Positions 5,506-8,440 of a DNA stretch of 8,440 nt are shown here, piece by piece. Under the pieces are notes generated by a model that ran no database searches, was not told the DNA's origin, and saw only the letters and a program-made list of their open reading frames with translations. The DNA is taken from positions 1-8,440 of the forward strand of contig JANJWY010000108.1 of the NCBI GenBank assembly GCA_024709285.1. The letters are read 5' to 3'. Numbering within the stretch: position 1 is the stretch's first letter; each line of letters begins with the position of its first letter. Source of the stretch: Erysipelotrichaceae bacterium. GTDB taxonomy: Bacteria > Bacillota_I > Bacilli_A > Erysipelotrichales > Erysipelotrichaceae. The position numbers and the translations under genes are program-made.

Positions 5506-6584
5506 CTGCCCGGAATATGAATGCTGTTGATATTGCGCATCATATCAATGCGACGCTCAGCCATACGATCAGCAACCAAGTAGGTCGGTGTATTGGTTTC
5601 TTTTGATACACGGATGATCTCACGGATACGATCAAAGATCATATCGATGGCACGCATCGCTGCATCTTTATTGTAACCAATGATTTCCTGATATACATTG
5701 ATCAAACCTCCGGCATTGATCACATAGTCCGGCGCATACACCAAACCCAAATCATGAACCAGCTGACCGTGCGGAGCACTGTCCTTCAACACGTTGTTTG
5801 CAGCTCCGGCAATGATTTTACATTTTAAACGTTTGAGCGTATCATCATTGATCACAGCACCCAACGCACAAGGAGCAAACACATCGCAAGGAACATCGAA
5901 AATTTCATCGACAGTAACCACTTGAGCATTGGTCTGAGCCGCAATATCCTTGACTCTTTCCTCATCGATATCCGCAATGATCAGCTTCGCACCTTCATCC
6001 GCCAGATATTTACACAAATAACCGCCGACATGACCGACACCCTGAACCGCAATGACACGGCCGTCCAGCTTCGCTGATCCATAGGTTTCTTTTAAACAGG
6101 CTTTGATCCCTTTATAAACGCCCCATGCCGTAAACGGTGAAGGATCTCCGGAAGTACTCGGCAATCCCATGACATGATTGGTTTCCATTTTGACATATTC
6201 CATATCTTCCGGAGAAGTACCGACATCTTCCGCCGTAATATAACGGCCGCCCAACGAATCGACATAGCGACCGAATGCACGCCAGAAAGCTTCCCGCCGG
6301 ACGGTATCCGACTTCATTTTTTTAGAATTTCCGATAATGACTGCCTTACCCCCGCCCAGATTCAATCCGGCACAAGCCGCTTTCTTCGTCATCCCGCGAG
6401 CCAAACGCAATACATCAAGAATCGCATCTTCTTCATCTTCATATTCCCAAACGCGCGTTCCACCCAAAGCCGGGCCCAGAGTCGTGTTGTGGATACAGAT
6501 CGCTCCCTTTAAACCGGAGTTGCGGTCGTACATATAGACCAATTGCTCGTATCCATACTTCTCCATGTAATCAAATTTTTTCAT
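5490..6584 (-). CDS. Leucine dehydrogenase-like Glu/Leu/Phe/Val dehydrogenase
   Basis: The 364-residue enzyme is predicted to deaminate leucine, valine and isoleucine oxidatively with NAD+, giving 2-oxoacids, ammonia and NADH. The reverse reaction is also possible. The substrate domain shows GPALGGTRVW (37-46) and the lysines K68 and K80, the latter in GLNLGGGK. These fall at the positions known for substrate-binding and catalytic lysines in leucine dehydrogenase. The Rossmann domain carries GVGHVG (182-187), and INAGGLINVYQE (289-300) is typical of leucine rather than glutamate dehydrogenases. Its length also fits leucine dehydrogenase, since glutamate dehydrogenases are longer. The ribosome binding site AAAGGAG is about nine bases upstream. 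It is the first gene of the operon, and its 2-oxoacid products feed the encoded oxidoreductase. Phenylalanine or valine preference cannot be excluded. Confidence 0.92.
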   Translation of the reverse strand: MKKFDYMEKYGYEQLVYMYDRNSGLKGAICIHNTTLGPALGGTRVWEYEDEEDAILDVLRLARGMTKKAACAGLNLGGGKAVIIGNSKKMKSDTVRREAFWRAFGRYVDSLGGRYITAEDVGTSPEDMEYVKMETNHVMGLPSTSGDPSPFTAWGVYKGIKACLKETYGSAKLDGRVIAVQGVGHVGGYLCKYLADEGAKLIIADIDEERVKDIAAQTNAQVVTVDEIFDVPCDVFAPCALGAVINDDTLKRLKCKIIAGAANNVLKDSAPHGQLVHDLGLVYAPDYVINAGGLINVYQEIIGYNKDAAMRAIDMIFDRIREIIRVSKETNTPTYLVADRMAERRIDMMRNINSIHIPGRCQKK

Positions 6585-6623
6585 GTAAATTTACTCCTTT
6601 TCAGCTTGCGCTATGATATTTTC

Positions 6624-6767
6624 AGAAAAAAAAGGCCGCCTTGCTTACAAATACCAAAAAACGACCGTCAACCGGGTTCCTCCGTGAAACACCTCTAGAG
6701 GTAAGATTTGGTTTTCGTGTCGAATGCAGGCAAGAGTCACGCGCTTACGACCTTTCTTTCTTAATGC
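6624..6767 (-). ncRNA. Structured leader RNA or small RNA upstream of the branched-chain operon
   Basis: From the predicted transcription start near 6767 to a U-run ending at 6626, the minus-strand RNA can fold into a nested rod. AGAAAGAAAGGUCG (6761-6748) pairs with the segment 6638-6624, with one G-U-rich stretch and one bulged U. CUUGC (6734-6730) pairs with GCAAG (6644-6640). CGACACG (6722-6716) pairs with CGGUCG (6667-6662). AACC (6713-6710) pairs with GGUU (6673-6670). A 12-base palindrome, ACCTCTAGAGGT (6702-6691), sits at the tip. I found no T-box, SAM, lysine, glycine or TPP signature. It is either a regulatory leader of the operon or a separate small RNA ended by its own terminator. 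Confidence 0.5.
6626..6666 (-). terminator. Leader terminator (possible attenuator) before the leucine dehydrogenase gene
   Basis: GGTCGTTTT (6666-6658) pairs with AAGGCGGCC (6642-6634), including three G-U pairs, and is followed by eight T (6633-6626). It stands between the promoter and the first gene, about 40 bases before the start codon. Full termination here would silence the operon, so conditional readthrough is expected. No clear terminator follows the upstream phosphatase gene, so this one may also stop transcripts arriving from that cluster. Confidence 0.68.
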
Positions 6768-6773
6768 ACCTTC

Positions 6774-6801
6774 ATTATAACAAAAACATCGGATATGTGA
6801 A
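6774..6801 (-). promoter_or_regulatory. Sigma-A promoter of the branched-chain amino acid operon
   Basis: A perfect TATAAT (6774-6779, minus strand) is preceded, 16 bases upstream, by TTCACA (6796-6801), which matches TTGACA at five positions. The predicted start is near 6767, so the leader before the leucine dehydrogenase start is about 180 bases. Confidence 0.75.
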
Positions 6802-6811
6802 AGCGTTTACA
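6798..6811 (-). promoter_or_regulatory. Catabolite-responsive element (cre, CcpA site)
   Basis: The minus-strand sequence TGTAAACGCTTTCA matches the cre consensus TGWAANCGNTNWCA at every defined position. It overlaps the -35 box of the operon promoter, where CcpA binding would repress. Repression of amino acid catabolism in the presence of preferred sugars is the natural reading. Confidence 0.78.
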
Positions 6812-6852
6812 GTAATTTCACCGAATAATCACTCGACATTTTTCGTCATCAT

Positions 6853-7500
6853 TTAATCCAGATATTTCAATATTTCTTCGGGATGAGCTACGGTATACGT
6901 TACTTTCGCATCGATCAGTTCCTGAATCGGCCGAAATCCCCACTGAACCCCAATGCTCTTCAATCCGGCATTGATCGCGGTTTTGACATCGACATCCGAA
7001 TCTCCGACAAACAGGCACTCATCCGCACGCAGATTCATTTTATTGAGAATATAATGTACCATCGCCGCATCCGGTTTGCGCGGCAACTCTTTACGTTCCC
7101 CTGTCACCGCCACAAAGTCAATATTCTTAAAGTACAAATCCACCATGACTTGCGTAAAAGCGTCCGGTTTATTCGAACAGACACCCAACATTATTCCACG
7201 ATTACGCAACTCATCTATCAAGTCCATGATTCCGGGATATGGCTGACATTTGTTGGCATAGTTGCGTTGGTACGCACTTTTGAAATCATCAACGATCCGG
7301 GCAATCATATGATCATCGCAATAGTCAGGCAACATCTTCTTCACCAGATTTTCTACGCCATTACCCACATAGAAACGATATTCATTCAACGGATGAGATT
7401 CAAATCCCGCAAGATTCAGCGCTTCATTGGCACTGTCCGCAATATCTTGTAACGTATCGAGCAAAGTGCCATCCAAATCAAAGATGATTCCCTTAATCAT
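6853..7500 (-). CDS. HAD-family hydrolase, phosphoglycolate phosphatase-like
   Basis: This 215-residue phosphatase has all four HAD motifs: the nucleophile region DLDGTLLDT (8-16, with D8 and D10), Ser109 in CSNKPD, Lys142 in RKPD, and GDSDVD (166-171). The helical cap between about residues 16 and 85 and the GVQWGF segment (184-189) place it near Gph and PpaX. It probably removes phosphate from a small metabolite, such as 2-phosphoglycolate. Specificity is not readable from sequence, and pyrophosphatase PpaX or a general sugar-phosphate phosphatase remain possible. Its start overlaps the preceding gene by eight bases, suggesting co-translation. The stop codon is about 40 bases before the promoter of the next operon, with no terminator evident. 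Confidence 0.88.
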   Translation of the reverse strand: MIKGIIFDLDGTLLDTLQDIADSANEALNLAGFESHPLNEYRFYVGNGVENLVKKMLPDYCDDHMIARIVDDFKSAYQRNYANKCQPYPGIMDLIDELRNRGIMLGVCSNKPDAFTQVMVDLYFKNIDFVAVTGERKELPRKPDAAMVHYILNKMNLRADECLFVGDSDVDVKTAINAGLKSIGVQWGFRPIQELIDAKVTYTVAHPEEILKYLD

Positions 7501-8011
7501 CCAGCTGTCCTGCTAAGTATTCATTTTTCATATCGACATATTCCTGAGCATTGTCCATGATCATGGCAATCTCATTCTCTTTTAATTCACGTTTGATCAC
7601 TGCCGGCATACCCAACACCATGGAACGTGAAGGAACTTTCGTTCTTGGCGAAACGAGGGCACCCGCCCCAATCAGACAAGTATCCTCAATGACACACTCA
7701 TCCAACACGACTGAACGCGATCCGACCATGACACCATGACCAATGGTCGCACTGTGAACATGAGCCAAATGACCGACGGTCACATTGTCCCCGATAAATA
7801 CCGGTACCATATGCGATGTATGAATCACAACATTGTCCTGAATATTGGTCCGATTACCGATAACGATCGTATTGACATCACCGCGAATGACCGCACCCGG
7901 CCAAACCGAACAATCATCACCGATCGTCACATCCCCGATGACCAGCGCCATGGGATCAATATATACATTCTTCCCGATCTTGGGAGTTTTTCCTTTATGC
8001 GATCGAATCAT
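7493..8011 (-). CDS. Gamma-carbonic-anhydrase-like hexapeptide-repeat protein
   Basis: The 172-residue protein folds as a left-handed beta-helix of hexapeptide repeats (about residues 10-135), such as IGDVTIGDDCSVW and IGNRTNIQDN. It has the gamma-carbonic anhydrase pattern: RGD (43-45), NIQDN (56-60), and three candidate metal-binding histidines H64, H81 and H86. GMPA (134-137) opens the C-terminal helix. It may hydrate CO2, but many members (YrdA/PaaY type) have no proven activity. The start MIRSHKGKTP overlaps the stop of the previous gene as ATGA and matches the usual N-terminus of the family. An in-frame ATG at 8030-8032 would add seven residues and has no better ribosome binding site. 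Confidence 0.87.
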   Translation of the reverse strand: MIRSHKGKTPKIGKNVYIDPMALVIGDVTIGDDCSVWPGAVIRGDVNTIVIGNRTNIQDNVVIHTSHMVPVFIGDNVTVGHLAHVHSATIGHGVMVGSRSVVLDECVIEDTCLIGAGALVSPRTKVPSRSMVLGMPAVIKRELKENEIAMIMDNAQEYVDMKNEYLAGQLDD

Positions 8012-8415
8012 TGTTTCAACCAGGTTTTGCATTTAAAGCAATAATCATAGCGATCATCCATATCGGCACCGCACTTAGGACACTTGGTTAAATGAGCTCC
8101 CGGCAGATTACTGACATTGCCATAATTCGTTGCTCTTGGCGCATCGGTTCTGCCCAGTACCGGCTTATTGGGTATGCTTGTACGCTTAGAAAAATCAGTA
8201 TCAAAACGGTTATCTGTCGGCTTTTTCGCGCCTGTGGTTCCCGATGTCTGCTGATATTTCTTCGCCGCAGAAATAAACTGAAAAATGACGAAGAAAAAAA
8301 TGATCGGAATCAATAATGGAATTAAAAAGAAACCTGCTCCTGAACTGGAAAAAACAAAGAATAAAAACCCGATAAAAAACAAAACGCCAATCGCCGGATT
8401 TTTCTGTCTGTTCAT
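8008..8415 (-). CDS. Membrane protein with C-terminal zinc ribbon
   Basis: This 135-residue protein has two hydrophobic segments at the N-terminus (about 9-24 and 27-48), forming a probable membrane hairpin. A polar, low-complexity linker follows (about 50-108). The end is a zinc ribbon with CPKC (112-115) and CFKC (126-129). The start is clear, because AAGGAGGT (8421-8428, minus strand) stands at ideal spacing. It is the first complete gene of the three-gene cluster and overlaps the carbonic-anhydrase-like gene by four bases. I do not recognise a named family. Short proteins with a membrane hairpin and a double-CxxC tail are common in Bacillota and mostly uncharacterised. Confidence 0.8.
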   Translation of the reverse strand: MNRQKNPAIGVLFFIGFLFFVFSSSGAGFFLIPLLIPIIFFFVIFQFISAAKKYQQTSGTTGAKKPTDNRFDTDFSKRTSIPNKPVLGRTDAPRATNYGNVSNLPGAHLTKCPKCGADMDDRYDYCFKCKTWLKQ

Positions 8416-8440
8416 ACAATACCTCCTTATGAGTTGATGA

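Noticed and set aside
6624..6767. T-box riboswitch
   Set aside because: The leader lacks the AGGGTGGNACCGCG-type antiterminator sequence and the stem I motifs. GGAGGAACCCGG is only superficially similar and does not keep the TGGN that pairs with tRNA.
6818..6852. Terminator after the phosphatase gene
   Set aside because: A seven-bp hairpin (AGTGATT with AATTACT) can be drawn, but no T-run follows on either strand.
6641..6856. A 71-codon plus-strand frame in the gap between leucine dehydrogenase and the phosphatase
   Set aside because: It runs antisense to the promoter, cre box and structured leader of the operon, and it has no ribosome binding site.
8429..8440. End of another minus-strand gene (codons reading INS then TAA)
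   Set aside because: Only three codons are visible at the window edge, so the frame cannot be supported.

Overview
The window looks like chromosome from an anaerobic, low-to-moderate GC Gram-positive bacterium (Bacillota). The signs are strong AAGGAGG-type ribosome binding sites, Rho-independent terminators, a CcpA-type cre box, a sortase-anchored surface protein, and ferredoxin-linked 2-oxoacid oxidation. A class such as Erysipelotrichia or Clostridia would fit, but I cannot fix the genus from sequence alone.

Left part (1-2255): a membrane-bound diguanylate cyclase on the minus strand, with the first codons of a following minus-strand gene at the window edge. It is divergent from a plus-strand unit made of a sigma-A promoter, a c-di-GMP-I (GEMM)-like riboswitch aptamer, a hairpin with a U-run, and a gene for a small secreted protein. 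That protein has a very acidic stalk and a C-terminal LPDTS sorting signal. The maker of c-di-GMP and a probable c-di-GMP-sensing RNA controlling a cell-surface protein are therefore neighbours.

Middle part (2259-6811): one minus-strand operon with tightly coupled genes. In transcription order they are a Leu/Phe/Val dehydrogenase, a P-loop NTPase of unknown role, and the ferredoxin-type delta, alpha (VorB), beta and gamma subunits of a 2-ketoisovalerate-type ferredoxin oxidoreductase. A bidirectional-looking terminator ends the operon. The pathway inferred is oxidative deamination of branched-chain amino acids, then CoA-dependent oxidative decarboxylation of the 2-oxoacids with reduction of ferredoxin. 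A promoter with a consensus cre box over its -35 region precedes the operon. The roughly 180-nt leader can form a long rod-like RNA and also holds a terminator, so attenuation or an embedded small RNA is likely.

Right part (6853-8415): a second minus-strand gene cluster with overlapping ends. It encodes a membrane zinc-ribbon protein, a gamma-carbonic-anhydrase-fold protein, and a phosphoglycolate-phosphatase-like HAD hydrolase. No clear terminator separates it from the downstream operon's leader, so some readthrough into that leader is possible.

No tRNA, rRNA, insertion sequence or CRISPR array was seen. The most interesting parts are the diguanylate cyclase/riboswitch/surface-protein arrangement, the structured leader of the branched-chain operon, and the unexplained P-loop NTPase inside it.
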